DNA of 6,211 nucleotides, taken from Deltaproteobacteria bacterium (GTDB taxonomy: Bacteria > Desulfobacterota > Desulfuromonadia > Desulfuromonadales > Geothermobacteraceae). Positions 5,627-6,211 of this stretch are shown one piece after another. The stretch covers positions 1-6,211 of the forward strand of contig RFIO01000231.1 in NCBI GenBank assembly GCA_003695205.1. The letters are read 5' to 3'. The notes under the pieces are model-generated. The model was not told where the DNA came from. It saw nothing but the letters and a program-made list of their open reading frames with translations, and did no database searches. The position numbers and the translations under genes are program-made. Position 1 is the first letter of the stretch. Each line of letters opens with the position of its first letter.

Positions 5627-6211
5627 GCCTGCTTCCCCTCTGCCGGCACTGTGCCGCCCTGCTCACACCACAACAGCGTGGCCCCGACAACGCCGAACGG
5701 AATGGTGAAAAACTGCAGGAACGGGATGGCGAGCAGGATCAGAACCCCAACGCCGAATCCGAATCCGAGAAACCGCCGCCCCCGAAGAAAGCGCCGCTGG
5801 TCGGAAAATCCCATCCCCTTGCGACCGAACACATAGCCCGTGTATTCGATGAACAGAAAAAAGACGGTCAGAGCAAAGGAAAGAACCGAATAGATCAGAG
5901 TGCCGAAGCCGGGGATGAAATTGAGCAAGAAAAGCAGGCCCATGGCCAACACGAACAGGGCCATCTTGCGCGCTTCATCCCGGAAGATGCGCCAGGCTTC
6001 GGCCAGGGAAAAACGCACCGAGGATGCCCGGCCGCTCAGCAGGGCCTCAACTTTTTCCGACAGCAGTTCGTTGAAGGGGGAGGCGATCAGGTTGCCGACC
6101 ACGGTGAAGGAAAAAAAGACCAGCACCGCCGTCAGCAGGGCCGCCACCACCCAGAGCAGGTAGTAGGCGATCAGCCAGTACCAGGCGTCCCCGGTCGGAA
6201 TCAGCTGCTCA
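5623..6211 (-). CDS. EI24/CysZ-type integral membrane protein (N-terminus cut by window)
   Basis: The frame enters from the right edge and gives 195 residues before a stop at 5623-5625. It shows the EI24 domain (PF07264 type, which includes sulfate transporter CysZ). Counting from the edge: a long hydrophobic stretch at about 12-38, then the family-typical NLIASPFNELLSEKVE. A charged cytoplasmic-looking segment follows, then a second hydrophobic region (MALFVLAMGLLFLLNFIPGF to FIEYTGYVFGR). A basic loop (SDQRRFLRGRRF) leads to a last hydrophobic segment with IPFGVVGATLL. Full-length members are about 250 residues, so some 50-60 are missing. A GTG at 6148-6150 falls inside a membrane segment and is not a credible start. 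Sulfate transport is possible, but no cys gene is visible nearby, so no symbol is given. It is the first visible gene of the operon and overlaps the next one by ATGA. Confidence 0.9.
   Translation of the reverse strand, partial: EQLIPTGDAWYWLIAYYLLWVVAALLTAVLVFFSFTVVGNLIASPFNELLSEKVEALLSGRASSVRFSLAEAWRIFRDEARKMALFVLAMGLLFLLNFIPGFGTLIYSVLSFALTVFFLFIEYTGYVFGRKGMGFSDQRRFLRGRRFLGFGFGVGVLILLAIPFLQFFTIPFGVVGATLLWCEQGGTVPAEGKQA

Noticed and set aside
4895..5836. 313-codon plus-strand frame across the IMPase and EI24-type genes
   Set aside because: Antisense to two genes with conserved motifs; composition is G/P-rich and the C-terminal end is low-complexity basic sequence, as expected of a shadow.

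Overview
The window (about 60% GC) looks like a chromosomal segment of a Gram-negative bacterium. The style of the housekeeping genes (class I FBPase, an EI24/CysZ-type protein, an IMPase and a TPR protein with a peptidase-MA domain in one operon) suggests Desulfuromonadales/Geobacter-like Desulfobacterota. That taxonomic guess rests on gene style and remembered gene neighbourhoods; no search was run.

Layout, left to right. Positions 1-1638 hold the 5' part of a group II intron on the minus strand: a 427-nt structured RNA leader followed by an intron-encoded reverse transcriptase/maturase that runs off the left edge. The intron begins 9 nt after the hairpin of a strong intrinsic terminator (1641-1676), and that terminator ends fbp (1696-2637, minus), a class I fructose-1,6-bisphosphatase. 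A candidate exon-binding site inside the intron RNA (ACAGAAA) pairs with the terminator T-tract end (TTTTTGT) just upstream of the proposed splice junction, which supports terminator-directed insertion. Between fbp and the next gene is a divergent intergenic region with a candidate fbp promoter and a 13-bp direct repeat with a 30-bp period. Then come two small convergent genes of unknown function (2790-3191, plus; 3285-3497, minus) that share a bidirectional terminator with a perfect 19-bp stem. The right part (3636-6211, minus) is a tightly coupled operon read right to left: an EI24/CysZ-type membrane protein (cut by the right edge), an inositol-monophosphatase-family enzyme and an exported TPR/gluzincin-type metallopeptidase, joined by ATGA and TGATG overlaps.

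Functionally the window is mostly housekeeping: gluconeogenesis (fbp), phosphate-ester hydrolysis (IMPase), and probably membrane and envelope functions (EI24 protein, TPR peptidase). The only mobile element is the group II intron, which sits in the safe space behind a terminator and so should not disrupt fbp. I see no CRISPR array, tRNA, rRNA or defence island. The most interesting signals are the intron-terminator junction, the repeats around the fbp promoter and the unassigned small helical proteins.
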